Assembly: GCA_964473365.1 (NCBI GenBank)
Contig: CAYYOV010000007.1
Span: forward strand, 29,961-93,960
DNA length: 64,000 bases
Source of the DNA: 2-02-FULL-55-14 sp964473365
Lineage (GTDB): Bacteria; Bacteroidota; Ignavibacteria; UBA10030
Direction: 5' to 3'
Shown: positions 16,994 to 26,128 of the stretch, piece by piece
How positions within the stretch are numbered: the first letter of the stretch is position 1
Layout: every line of letters begins with the position of its first letter
Notes under the pieces: model-generated
Told to the model about the DNA's origin: nothing
Seen by the model: the letters and a program-made list of their open reading frames with translations, nothing else
Database searches by the model: none
Translations under genes and position numbers: made by a program

Positions 16994-19417
16994 ATGCGTG
17001 CGGTTCGGTTCGGTGGTGCGGCATTCGCAATGCTCTTGATGATGGCCTCGTCTGGCTTCGCCCAGGTCTCTTCGTATGTGAGCCGGGTTGACGCCCCCGC
17101 TGCCACTCAGGGCACTGCTGCTGCGATTGGCGTGGAGCTGCTTCCCTCTGTCGAGGCCCGCCGTGTCTGGCTGCGGTATCGCGGCTTTGGTGTCACAGAG
17201 TTCAGCGAGATCGAAATGCTCCAGGCTGGACGTTCGTATACCGCTTCGTTGCCAGGAGGCGAGGTCCAACCGCCCTATTTGCAGTACTACTTCGCTATTG
17301 AGCTTCCGAATGGGTCGATTGCGACCTACCCTGAGAGCGGCGCAGACCTCAACCCGTTGCAGCTGAGCGTACAACAGGTCGACCCGCGAGAAGGAGAGGT
17401 ACGTATTCTGAGCCCCGAACCCGGTGAGACGGTCGCCGCAGAGGAGTTCGTGCTCGCTGTTTCGCTCTACTTTGCGACTCCCGCTGTTTCTCCAAGCCGG
17501 ACCCGCATCTTTGTTGACGGAACGGATGTATCGCAAGAGGCCGTCCTGTCTGACGATATCATCCTCTGGTCTCCCGCCAATTCAAGTCTTCCGATGAAGC
17601 TAGGCGCCCGCAATGTGCGGGTCGAGCTCCGCGATACGTCGGGAAACCCGTATTTCTCGAAGTCGCTCAGTTTCAACCTATCGACGGCGGCGGCAATTTC
17701 TGAGGTTGAATCACAGTTCCGAGCTGAGGGAGACGTTCGGGCCGAATACCGGAACGAACAAACGGCAAACTCCCTGACTTTCGCCCGCATCGACGCCCGA
17801 GCGAACGGTTCCTACACCTTCCTGAATTTTGGTACCACGCTGCGGATCGACAACCTGGAAAGCCCACAGCGCCAGCCGCAGAACCGGTATTCGTTCTATG
17901 TTGATGCTGACTATGCGCGACTGGAGGTCGGTGATGCGTACCCGAAATTCCCATCGCTCATGATGCTCGGCAAGCGCGTACGGGGCATCACCGGTGCGGT
18001 CAGGCTGGGGTTCTTCAACCTTGACGTGTCCTTCGGAGAGACCGACCGAAACATCAACGGAACCTTCCTCGCCGACACCGTCTTTGCCGACACGAACGGC
18101 GTCCGCAACAGACCTGACAATACTCTCCCTACGGGAGCGTCCTATTTTGCCTATGAGCTGTTCAACCCCGGTACCTACAAGCGAGATTTTGTCGGTGTTC
18201 GTCCTTCGTTCGGCTCGGGTGAGAATTTTCAACTGGGCTTCACCTACCTGAAATTCAAGGATGACATGTCGTCGATCCGCTACGGGATCCAGCCAAAGGA
18301 GAATCTAGTCGTCGGAACCGACCTTGCCCTCGGATTTGATGACCAGCGGATCCGTTGGGAAACACAAGTCGCGGTCGGACTCCAAAACAAGGACATCTCG
18401 GGAGGAAACTTCTCGGATGCCGACTACGACTCGCTCGCGGCGCAGGGGAACGATGTGAAGGACCTCGGGAAGCTTGCTCAGCAGTTCATCACGGTGAACG
18501 AGAACCTCGAGCCGCTGAATCCAGGCGGCACGGGACTTCCCGGTATCGCGATGGAGAGCTTCCTGACGCTGAACTATTTTAACAACTACGTCCGGGCCCA
18601 GTATATCCGGCGCGGTACGGCCTTCAAGACATTCGGGAACGAGTTCCAGCAATCCGACATTCAGGGCTTTGTCGTGTCGGACAATATCCGGCTCTTCAGC
18701 AATCGGTTGTTCGCCAGTATTTCCTACGAAGCAAAGTCGGACAACCTGTCGAAATCTAAGGCCAGCACCACAGACTACAACAATATCATCACCGCGCTGA
18801 CCTATAGCCCGGGTGCAAAGTATCCGACGTTGCAGGTCGGTTTCGCCACCGGAACCCGCGCCAGCGATCGGGAGATCTTCACGCCCGATTCGAGCCGTCG
18901 GTCGAAGGGGGCTGACGACCAGACGAACCGAATCACGTTCGGTGCCTCGTATGACCTGAACGTTGGTTTCCGGAACTTCATCGCCCTGAGCGTCAATCTG
19001 GTAGACCGCTCGGACAACACGATCTACCGCCGCGATCAGGCCAGTACGTTCCTCAACGCTTCGGTCACGTCCTTCTTCACGGAGATCCCGCTCCAAACGA
19101 CCATCAGCCTGCTCACAAGTAATACGACCAGCCAGAGTCAACTCTTCGCCTTCTCTGGAGCTGATAGCGCCCTCGCGAAAAATGATTTTGCGTACACCGC
19201 GCTCGGCGTATCGGCACAATATCGCCTGATGGAGGACAACCTCCGGCTCGTGGCCCAAGTGACCCCCACGTTCGGAGATCTCGAGCGTACCGTCTTGCGG
19301 CTCGGTGGCGACTATACCTATCAGGCCCATTCGTTCGAGTTGTACTTCGACTACTTCAAGAATTCGCTGATCGCCAACGACCGGATCCTGTCGTTCGTGT
19401 ACCGGTATAACTTCTGA
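16994..19417 (+). CDS. Large exported outer-membrane beta-barrel protein
   Basis: An 807-residue protein with signal peptide at 1-23 (AFAMLLMMASSGFAQ). I chose the ATG at 16994 because the signal starts there and an AGGTGA sequence precedes it. Residues 25-240 look like two Ig-like or carbohydrate-binding beta domains (VRILSPEPGETVAAEEFVL marks the second). From about residue 250 to the end, alternating hydrophobic strands rich in Tyr/Phe and a terminal aromatic (SFVYRYNF) indicate a barrel of many strands. No TonB box or plug domain is visible. It lies between FecR and CHASE2-cyclase genes, so it may be the surface component of that signalling module. No known family recognised. Confidence 0.7.
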   Translation: MRAVRFGGAAFAMLLMMASSGFAQVSSYVSRVDAPAATQGTAAAIGVELLPSVEARRVWLRYRGFGVTEFSEIEMLQAGRSYTASLPGGEVQPPYLQYYFAIELPNGSIATYPESGADLNPLQLSVQQVDPREGEVRILSPEPGETVAAEEFVLAVSLYFATPAVSPSRTRIFVDGTDVSQEAVLSDDIILWSPANSSLPMKLGARNVRVELRDTSGNPYFSKSLSFNLSTAAAISEVESQFRAEGDVRAEYRNEQTANSLTFARIDARANGSYTFLNFGTTLRIDNLESPQRQPQNRYSFYVDADYARLEVGDAYPKFPSLMMLGKRVRGITGAVRLGFFNLDVSFGETDRNINGTFLADTVFADTNGVRNRPDNTLPTGASYFAYELFNPGTYKRDFVGVRPSFGSGENFQLGFTYLKFKDDMSSIRYGIQPKENLVVGTDLALGFDDQRIRWETQVAVGLQNKDISGGNFSDADYDSLAAQGNDVKDLGKLAQQFITVNENLEPLNPGGTGLPGIAMESFLTLNYFNNYVRAQYIRRGTAFKTFGNEFQQSDIQGFVVSDNIRLFSNRLFASISYEAKSDNLSKSKASTTDYNNIITALTYSPGAKYPTLQVGFATGTRASDREIFTPDSSRRSKGADDQTNRITFGASYDLNVGFRNFIALSVNLVDRSDNTIYRRDQASTFLNASVTSFFTEIPLQTTISLLTSNTTSQSQLFAFSGADSALAKNDFAYTALGVSAQYRLMEDNLRLVAQVTPTFGDLERTVLRLGGDYTYQAHSFELYFDYFKNSLIANDRILSFVYRYNF

Positions 19418-19548
19418 CGACGGCGCATCGCGCCGGTGTCATCGGGGTCTCCGGTGACCCTCCACTGATCATCCACTGACCCGGTGGAACGGACCGTCTT
19501 GAGGCGGGCTTCGGCCCCCTTGAGGCGCTCCTCCTCCCCCACCCGCCT

Positions 19549-21750
19549 ATGACCTCCTACGATTTCAAGAAGAAGATCCTTCCGTGGCTCGTCAAGGCCG
19601 GCATTGGCCTGGGCATCGGTCTCCTTGTCGTCCTTCTGACGTCGGGCTGGCTGTTTGAGATCACGGTTCTGCGGAATATCGAGCTCCTCACAATCGACTA
19701 CCGCTTCCAGAACCGCTACGACCCAGTCGCCGCCGCGCAGATGAAGGACCGTGCCGACGTCGTCATCGTGGGCATCTCCGACGACGATCTCAAGGCCCTG
19801 CCGGAGGCGTTCCCGTTCCCGCGGTCCTACTACGCCCATCTGATCGAGAACCTCAACCGCGCCGGCGCGCGGGCGATCGTGTTCGATATCACCTTTGAAA
19901 CCGCACGCGACGGTGACTCCGTGATGGCCGCCGTGCTTTCGCGTGCGCCCAATGTCGTTCTCGCCGCCAAGGTTCAGACCGGCGCGGGAAGCGAATATGC
20001 AGAGGTCCGGTCGCTCGAGAAGACCTACAACAACGTCTTCTTCAAGGACAACAAGAACATCGGCGTCGGGATCGTCAACATTATCAAGGACCGCGACGAC
20101 GTCTGTCGTCGCTACATGCCGATGATCGTGGCCGAGGGCGAGCTGACGCCCACGCTTGCATTTGCCGCGCTCAACAAGGCCTACCGGCTGAAGCCGATGA
20201 CCGTGGTGGCGCTCGGTGAGGGAGAGTTCATCTATCGCGATCGTCGGATCCCGCGGTTCAACGCGTCGGACTTCCTGCTCGACTACTACGGACCGGTCGA
20301 GACCTTCCGGTACGTGCCATTCTCGCAGGTGATCGACGACGAGCAGTTTCAGACGAAGGACGAGATCGAGCTCGAGGAGGACATCAACGCGTTCGACGAA
20401 TCGACCGCCCGGTTGTTCCGGAACAAGATCGTGCTCGTCGGCTCCCTCATGGCTGAAGAGCGGGACTATCATAACACTCCGCTTTACAAGGACGACGGCG
20501 GCAAGAAGAACTTCGCCATGCATGGGGTCGAGATCCACGCCACCGCCATTCAGAATGTTCTCGATCAACGCTTCGTGAGCGTCCTCGACCCGACGCTGGG
20601 GATGGGTTTGATCCTCGTGCTCTCCCTTGTGGCGTTCATCGGATTTGTGGCCTTGAAGTCGATCAAGGTCCGCTACGTCTGGGCCCTGGAGGTCGGCGTC
20701 GTACTCCTCGTGCTCCTCCTCATCTTTGGGGTGTTCGAGGCGGGAGTGGTGATCTTCGGATCGAGCGGAATGTTGATCAACGTCGTCAACCCCAGCCTTG
20801 CGCTCGTCTTTACGTATTTCGGAACGGCAGTCTATCAGTACCTGGCCGAACGACAGCAGAAGGCCATGATCAAGGGTGTCTTCTCGCATTATCTGAACCC
20901 CGCGGTCGTCAACATCCTGGTCAACGACCCGAGCAAGGCGAAGCTGGGCGGCGATCTGCGCGACCTGACGATCTTCTTCTCCGACATCGCATCGTTCACG
21001 ACCATCTCCGAGCACTACCACGGAAAGCCCGAAGGGCTCGTCGAGCTTCTGAATGAATATCTTGAGGAGATGACGACGATCGTCCTCAAGTACGAAGGGA
21101 CCCTCGATAAGTACATCGGTGACGCCATTATGGCATTCTGGGGTGCCCCAATTCCTCAGAAGGACCATGCGTTACGCGCCTGCTTGGCCGCGCTGGAAAT
21201 GCAGGTGCGGCTTGGCGAGCTGCGCAAGAAGTGGAAGAAGGAAGGGCGCCCGGAGCTCGTTGCCCGTTGCGGCATCAACACCGGCTCCGTCATCGCGGGC
21301 AATATGGGGGGCAAGGACCGGTTCGACTACACCGTCATTGGTGACCCGGTCAACCTCGCATCGCGACTGGAGGGGGCGAATAAGCAGTACGAATCGCTGA
21401 TCATGATCAGCGAATTCACCCACAAGCTTGTCCAGAAGCATGTGACCGTACGCGAGCTCGACCTCATTCAAGTCAAGGGCAAGAACGAACCGGTCAAGGT
21501 GTTCGAACTCATGGGGCGGCACGATATGGCGCTGACGGACCAGCAAAAACAGGCTCTCGAGATCTATCACGAGGGTCTTCGTCTGTATCGTACACGTCAG
21601 TTCGACGAAGCCATCGCATATATGGACCAGGCGGTCAAGCTCGATCCGACCTGCCATGTCGCCCGGATCTACACGGAGCGGGCAAATCTCTACAAGATCG
21701 CTCCGCCGTCCGCCGACTGGAATGGCGTGTTCGTCATGACGACGAAGTGA
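19549..21750 (+). CDS. CHASE2-domain class III adenylate cyclase with C-terminal TPR
   Basis: Membrane cyclase of 733 residues making cAMP. An N-terminal membrane helix (16-38) leads into an extracytoplasmic CHASE2 sensor (about 45-345). Membrane helices fall in 350-430. The catalytic domain runs from 470 to 650: Asp479 in FFSDIASFT and Asp525? in KYIGDAIMAF are the metal ligand positions (the latter is less certain), Lys521 and Asp593 (FDYTVIGD) are the adenine-selecting pair, and Asn602 is in VNLASRLEG. These features favour ATP over GTP. A TPR-like pair of helices (QFDEAIAYMDQAVKLDP) ends the protein. All catalytic residues are present. Upstream FecR and barrel genes may supply its input. 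Confidence 0.92.
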   Translation: MTSYDFKKKILPWLVKAGIGLGIGLLVVLLTSGWLFEITVLRNIELLTIDYRFQNRYDPVAAAQMKDRADVVIVGISDDDLKALPEAFPFPRSYYAHLIENLNRAGARAIVFDITFETARDGDSVMAAVLSRAPNVVLAAKVQTGAGSEYAEVRSLEKTYNNVFFKDNKNIGVGIVNIIKDRDDVCRRYMPMIVAEGELTPTLAFAALNKAYRLKPMTVVALGEGEFIYRDRRIPRFNASDFLLDYYGPVETFRYVPFSQVIDDEQFQTKDEIELEEDINAFDESTARLFRNKIVLVGSLMAEERDYHNTPLYKDDGGKKNFAMHGVEIHATAIQNVLDQRFVSVLDPTLGMGLILVLSLVAFIGFVALKSIKVRYVWALEVGVVLLVLLLIFGVFEAGVVIFGSSGMLINVVNPSLALVFTYFGTAVYQYLAERQQKAMIKGVFSHYLNPAVVNILVNDPSKAKLGGDLRDLTIFFSDIASFTTISEHYHGKPEGLVELLNEYLEEMTTIVLKYEGTLDKYIGDAIMAFWGAPIPQKDHALRACLAALEMQVRLGELRKKWKKEGRPELVARCGINTGSVIAGNMGGKDRFDYTVIGDPVNLASRLEGANKQYESLIMISEFTHKLVQKHVTVRELDLIQVKGKNEPVKVFELMGRHDMALTDQQKQALEIYHEGLRLYRTRQFDEAIAYMDQAVKLDPTCHVARIYTERANLYKIAPPSADWNGVFVMTTK

Positions 21751-21774
21751 CCTGTTGGTTGGTCTGAGGACGTC

Positions 21775-21801
21775 AAAGCCCCGGGATCTTCCCGGGGCTT
21801 T
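21775..21801. terminator. Bidirectional terminator between the cyclase and DUF2079 genes
   Basis: AAAGCCCCGGG (21775-21785) pairs perfectly with CCCGGGGCTTT (21791-21801) around ATCTT. It lies 25 bases after the cyclase stop and 29 bases before the end of the convergent gene. Confidence 0.85.
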
Positions 21802-21829
21802 GTGTTCTGTCAAGATGCTGATCTCATCG

Positions 21830-23338
21830 CTAATGTGGCACTCGATAGACCTCGATAGTCCCGGCCTGTGCCACCCGGGTGCCGAGAGCCCGCAAGCGCG
21901 ACACGGTTGTCGCATAGACGTCCGGGATGACCACGTCGACGACAAAGTGGTCTCTTGTGGTGTCGATCACAGCATAGTCTGCACGTGCACCGGTCAACGG
22001 TGACGGCTCGAAGACCCCTGTTGGAAACGGCAGGATCGTTGAGCGACGGACGAACGCCGAAGCGTTCACGCTGTTCTGAACCGAGAGGGCGGCATCGGGG
22101 GGGAGTGCAGCGGCGGCATTCTCGGCGTCGCTCAGTCGCCATCCCTCGAAGTAGCGCGCACCTCCATACATACCCTTGTTGAGGAGAAAGCGCCGCGCGA
22201 ATGGCGCTGGCGCATCGGCCAGAAAGACCAACGCCGACGCTACAACCAGCGCCGCCGGTATCGAGCGCAGCCACATTGGCCGGATCCAAGTCGCCGCAGC
22301 GGCCCGTCCCCATCCCAACGCCAGAGAGACCATCACGAAGGGAATGACGCCAGCCGTATACTGCGTACAGGTACAGCTATGGGAGGGGTTGGTGCTGAGC
22401 ATGACGAATCCAAGCGTGAATCCGGCCGGGATCAAGAATTCCCACCCCAGCAAGATCAGCCCAAGGGTCGGGAGGAAGAGCAGCGCCAGATAACGGGCTT
22501 TGTACGTGTCGAAGGACGATGCGATCAGCGAGGGGTCCGTGAGAAGATTGCTTAGGATCTCCGATGCGCTGCCGCCGAGATGCTGAAAAGCCGGTAGGGC
22601 CGGCGCTCCTCCCGGCGTCACGGATGGAAGGTGTGTCCCGATCACCCACGTCCCCATCGCAGCCACAAATATTCCGGCACATGCCAATATCCATGATCGC
22701 TGGCGCGCAACCCCCACCCCCGCCAGAATCGCTGCGGTGATTGCGAAGTTCTCCTTTACAAGGCACATCAGGATCAAGCCGGCAAGCGTTCGACCCATCT
22801 TCCCCTCCAAGATCCCCCAGATTGCCAGCAGCGCGGCAGGAATCGCAACATGGTCCGTGTGAAAATCGAACAACGCCTGGAACCACATTGGACTGGACAG
22901 AAACAGGAGTGCGGGAAGGATGCTTCGGGCGGGAGGTGGCGCTAGTCGTGCTGTGATCCGTTCCAGCAGGGGGAATGCGAAGGCCAGTGTCACAGATTGA
23001 AGTGCCACCAACGTCAATGGAGACGGTATCACGCCATAGGCGAGCGCGTGGATGGCGAAGATCGGCTGGAGGTGAGTGTAGGGGATCGGTTCCGCCCATG
23101 CGGCGACGAGCACGGATCCGTCTCCATGCAGCAATCGGTAGGCGAAGTGCTCGAACACGCCGAGATCGTAGAACGACGTGTGCAGGCCCACGTACCGCAC
23201 GGACGCCATCGCGAACGTGACGACGGCGAAGACAGCGCCGAGGATCCACGCAAGCCGTCGAGGATCGATGGTCGCGAATCGCTCAACGATCTTGCTCTGA
23301 AGGTTTTGCGGCATGGGTGACGGGAGTGTTCTTTGCAT
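21830..23338 (-). CDS. DUF2079 multi-pass membrane protein
   Basis: An integral membrane protein of about 502 residues from the ATG at 23338; the ATG at 23314 is an alternative that leaves more room for a promoter. An upstream ATG at 23404 would overlap the divergent flippase gene by 31 bases and is less likely. The family signature YDLGVFEHFAYRLL lies near the N-terminus after the first membrane helix, followed by roughly ten hydrophobic segments. DUF2079 proteins resemble GT-C glycosyltransferases of the PMT/ArnT type, which use lipid-linked sugars (general knowledge). The flippase and glycosyltransferase genes next door support an envelope glycan role, but the activity is not established. 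Confidence 0.8.
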   Translation of the reverse strand: MQRTLPSPMPQNLQSKIVERFATIDPRRLAWILGAVFAVVTFAMASVRYVGLHTSFYDLGVFEHFAYRLLHGDGSVLVAAWAEPIPYTHLQPIFAIHALAYGVIPSPLTLVALQSVTLAFAFPLLERITARLAPPPARSILPALLFLSSPMWFQALFDFHTDHVAIPAALLAIWGILEGKMGRTLAGLILMCLVKENFAITAAILAGVGVARQRSWILACAGIFVAAMGTWVIGTHLPSVTPGGAPALPAFQHLGGSASEILSNLLTDPSLIASSFDTYKARYLALLFLPTLGLILLGWEFLIPAGFTLGFVMLSTNPSHSCTCTQYTAGVIPFVMVSLALGWGRAAAATWIRPMWLRSIPAALVVASALVFLADAPAPFARRFLLNKGMYGGARYFEGWRLSDAENAAAALPPDAALSVQNSVNASAFVRRSTILPFPTGVFEPSPLTGARADYAVIDTTRDHFVVDVVIPDVYATTVSRLRALGTRVAQAGTIEVYRVPH

Positions 23339-23373
23339 CAATGTAGAGATTTCTTGATATTCTCCCAATCGCC

Positions 23374-24828
23374 ATGCCCTCCCGACTCCAGGATACCGTA
23401 GCACGCAACACGGCTTTCCTGATTGTCGCCCAGGTCCTCGTCAAGCTCTTCGCCTTCGCGGCCGTCGTTCTTCTTGCCAATCAGCTCAACGTCGAAAGCT
23501 TCGGCCTCTTCAACTTCATTCTTGCCTTTGCCTCGCTCTTTGTACCGCTGGCCGATCTTGGCGTCGACACCTTTCTCGTCCGGGAGTTGGCGGCCCATCC
23601 CGATCGCCGGCCGGCGCTCGCCGGCACAGCCATCCGGCTGAAGTTGCTCTCCGGCCTGCTGACCCTCGCGTTGATCCTGGTTGTGTATTCGTTCGTCCCG
23701 AAAGACGATGTGCCGGCGGGTCTCATGGCGCTGGCAGCCATGCTCATTGTGCTTCGGACCGTTCCAGGAACGCTGAGCGCCTTCTTCCGCGCGCAGCAAT
23801 TGATGGGGTCGGATTCCCTTATTCAGGTCGGGGCGAAGGTGTTCGAATTCCTCGCGATCGGAACCGCCCTCCTGCTCGAATCCTCTCTCTGGGGCCTCTA
23901 CGCGCTCCTGATCGCGGGAAGCCTGGTTCAACTGGGCGCGTCGGTATGGATGGCCTACCGTCGGGGGTATCTGTCCGGCACGCTCATCGACACGGAGACG
24001 GCGCGTCTTTTGGTGCGGGGCGGGCTTCCGTTCGCCGCTACCGGCATTTCAGTGATGATCTATTTTCACGTCGACGCCGTGCTGCTCACGTACCTTGTCG
24101 GTGAGGCGGAGACCGGGTTGTATCGGGCCGCAACGAATATCATGTTTGCCGCCAGCGGTTTTTCGGCGGCGATCGTGCTGGCGCTCTTCCCGATGGTGGC
24201 GGAACAGCACGAACGGAATCGGGATGAGACCATCCGCCTTGCGTCGAACGCCGTCACGTACTCTCTGTTCCTGGCGTTGCCGATGGCTGTCGGAGGGGCT
24301 GCCCTTGCACCTTCGCTTATCGGGGCCCTCTATCGATCCACCTACAATGCTGCCGGCCCCGTGTTGATGGTGTTGCTCTGGTGGCTTCCCCTGTCCTTCG
24401 TCACGAACGTGTTCGGTCATGTGTTGGGTGCGATCGGGCGACAATCCACGGTCCTTCGGATCACGCTGATCAACGCCGCGTTCAATGTCCTGCTCAACCT
24501 CATCCTGATCCCTCGTCTCGGCGCACTGGGAGCAGCGATCACGACCGTCGCAACTGAACTGCTTGGCCTGATACTGATCCGTGGCGTCGTCATGCGCGTG
24601 TTCGGACGCATGATCGATCCCGCCCGGCTCATTCGTATTCTGGTCGCGTCCGCTCCCCTGGCGCTGCTCGTATTCCTGAACGGGGTGTGGCCTCCGGTCC
24701 TGTTGGTGCTCTTCGGTGTTCTTCTCTATGTTGCCGCGGCCTTCGCTGTTGGTGCGATGTCCATGGCTGAACTTCGCTACCTCATCTCGCTGGCCCGCCG
24801 AACAACCGAGCCCGCTGGCCCCACATGA
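23374..24828 (+). CDS. Oligosaccharide flippase (Wzx/MATE-like)
   Basis: A 484-residue transporter with about 12-14 membrane helices, of the polysaccharide biosynthesis family that flips undecaprenyl-linked oligosaccharides across the inner membrane. The start MPSRLQDTVARNTAFLIVAQVLVKL and the segment VESFGLFNFILAFASLF followed by LGVDTFLVRELA are typical. DRRPALAGTAIRLKLLSGL and a polyprenol-type C-terminal half follow. A weak promoter (TTG, 20 bases, GATATTC, 23333-23362) lies just upstream and overlaps the start region of the divergent DUF2079 gene. The stop overlaps the glycosyltransferase ATG (ATGA). Confidence 0.9.
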   Translation: MPSRLQDTVARNTAFLIVAQVLVKLFAFAAVVLLANQLNVESFGLFNFILAFASLFVPLADLGVDTFLVRELAAHPDRRPALAGTAIRLKLLSGLLTLALILVVYSFVPKDDVPAGLMALAAMLIVLRTVPGTLSAFFRAQQLMGSDSLIQVGAKVFEFLAIGTALLLESSLWGLYALLIAGSLVQLGASVWMAYRRGYLSGTLIDTETARLLVRGGLPFAATGISVMIYFHVDAVLLTYLVGEAETGLYRAATNIMFAASGFSAAIVLALFPMVAEQHERNRDETIRLASNAVTYSLFLALPMAVGGAALAPSLIGALYRSTYNAAGPVLMVLLWWLPLSFVTNVFGHVLGAIGRQSTVLRITLINAAFNVLLNLILIPRLGALGAAITTVATELLGLILIRGVVMRVFGRMIDPARLIRILVASAPLALLVFLNGVWPPVLLVLFGVLLYVAAAFAVGAMSMAELRYLISLARRTTEPAGPT

Positions 24829-26024
24829 TCGACTCCCGCACGACCGTTCTCATTGACGCCCGGGCCCGCCAGGATGGCTTCAAGAGCCACAAGCACCGGG
24901 GCATCGGTCAATATGCCAGACGATTGCTCGAGGGCGTGCAGGCGGCTCGACTCCCGTTCGGCGTGTCCTATCTCGTCGATTCCGCGCTTCCCCTCGACCC
25001 GATCCACGACGGCGTCCCTCTTGTGCGCTACCGCTCCTGGACGTCCTCCCGATCGCTCCGTTTCTTTGAACCTCAGCTCCGATTGCCGCACGCGATCAAC
25101 CGTGCTCGACCGGTCGTGACCCACTTTCTTGCTCATGATGATGCGGCGTACCGGGTCCGGTCCCCGTATATCGTCACGGTGCACGACACGGTTTCGTTCG
25201 ACGCTTCCGAGCTCTATGGTCCGGTACAAAAGGCCAGAAACAACCTCGTCGGCTGGTTCGGCCGGCGTAACATCGAGCGCGCATCATTCATCATCGCCGA
25301 TTCCCACCACACGGAGAAGGACATCCTCCGCCGCTTCCGTGTCAACCCCGAACGGATTCGCGTCGTTCACCTGGCCGCGGATGAGGGTCTTTTTGTCCCC
25401 GTCACACCCGAGCGCATCGAGGAGGTCCGCAGGCGCCTGTCACTGCCATCGCGATTCATCCTCTATGTCGGGGGCATTGACCCGCGCAAGAATGTTCCCG
25501 GCCTGCTTCGGGCCCTCGCGTCGTTCCACAGCACCGATCTCGACGACGTTCAACTGTTGATGGCCGGTAATATCCGTTCGCAGGCAGAATTTCCAGAGAT
25601 CGACGGCCTGATACGATCGGAGCGACTTGGCGATCGCGTACGGTACCTCGGGTTTGTCGACGATGCGACCCTTGCTGCCTTGTACGTATCGTGCAGCGTA
25701 TTCGCATTCCCGAGCTTCTACGAGGGCTTCGGGCTTCCCGTTCTGGAGGCCATGGCCTCCGGTGCCGCGGTCGTTACGACGCGGCGATCATCGATACCGG
25801 AGTTGGGGGGAGAGTCGGTCCTGTATATCGAACCCGATGATGTTGGTGACATCGCTCGCGGTCTTCGCGATGTGATCACGCGGGAAGAGCTCCGCGTCGC
25901 TCTGCGAACCGCCGGGCCGCGGCAGGCGCGTCTCTTTTCGTGGGATCGAACGGTGCGCGAAACGATCGAGGTCTACCAGCGGCTCCTCGGCGAGCAACAG
26001 AACGGGGGTGGGCTGGGCGGCTGA
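24825..26024 (+). CDS. Glycosyltransferase family 4 protein
   Basis: A 399-residue GT-B fold sugar transferase. The N-terminal domain begins TVLIDARARQDGFKSHKHRGIG. The C-terminal donor-binding domain shows ILYVGGIDPRKNVPGLLRAL, RVRYLGFVDDATLAALY, and FPSFYEGFGLPVLEAMASG, the E-x7-E type motif that contacts the nucleotide sugar. All are standard for GT4 retaining transferases. It is cytoplasmic or membrane-associated and probably adds sugar to the lipid-linked oligosaccharide exported by the overlapping flippase. Donor and acceptor sugars are unknown. Confidence 0.92.
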   Translation: MIDSRTTVLIDARARQDGFKSHKHRGIGQYARRLLEGVQAARLPFGVSYLVDSALPLDPIHDGVPLVRYRSWTSSRSLRFFEPQLRLPHAINRARPVVTHFLAHDDAAYRVRSPYIVTVHDTVSFDASELYGPVQKARNNLVGWFGRRNIERASFIIADSHHTEKDILRRFRVNPERIRVVHLAADEGLFVPVTPERIEEVRRRLSLPSRFILYVGGIDPRKNVPGLLRALASFHSTDLDDVQLLMAGNIRSQAEFPEIDGLIRSERLGDRVRYLGFVDDATLAALYVSCSVFAFPSFYEGFGLPVLEAMASGAAVVTTRRSSIPELGGESVLYIEPDDVGDIARGLRDVITREELRVALRTAGPRQARLFSWDRTVRETIEVYQRLLGEQQNGGGLGG

Positions 26025-26059
26025 TCGCCCCGTTGTTGGGCTGCTTGTGATCACGAAAA

Positions 26060-26089
26060 ACCCCCACGTCGAACATGCGGCGTGGGGGT
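26060..26089. terminator. Bidirectional terminator after the glycosyltransferase
   Basis: ACCCCCACG (26060-26068) pairs with CGTGGGGGT (26081-26089) around a 12-base loop. An A-run precedes it and a T-rich stretch follows, so it can serve both convergent genes. Confidence 0.75.
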
Positions 26090-26128
26090 CTCTTGTTTGG
26101 CGCAGCTGCTGACGGCTGACACAGGGCT

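Noticed and set aside
19421..19435. CGGCGC-ATC-GCGCCG hairpin after the barrel gene
   Set aside because: Perfect 6-bp stem but no T-run; more likely a weak leader hairpin than a terminator before the cyclase.
19351..21168. Long minus-strand open frame of 605 codons opposite the cyclase
   Set aside because: It is the antisense shadow of the barrel end and the CHASE2 cyclase. The translation is charged and low in hydrophobic pattern, with no recognisable motif.
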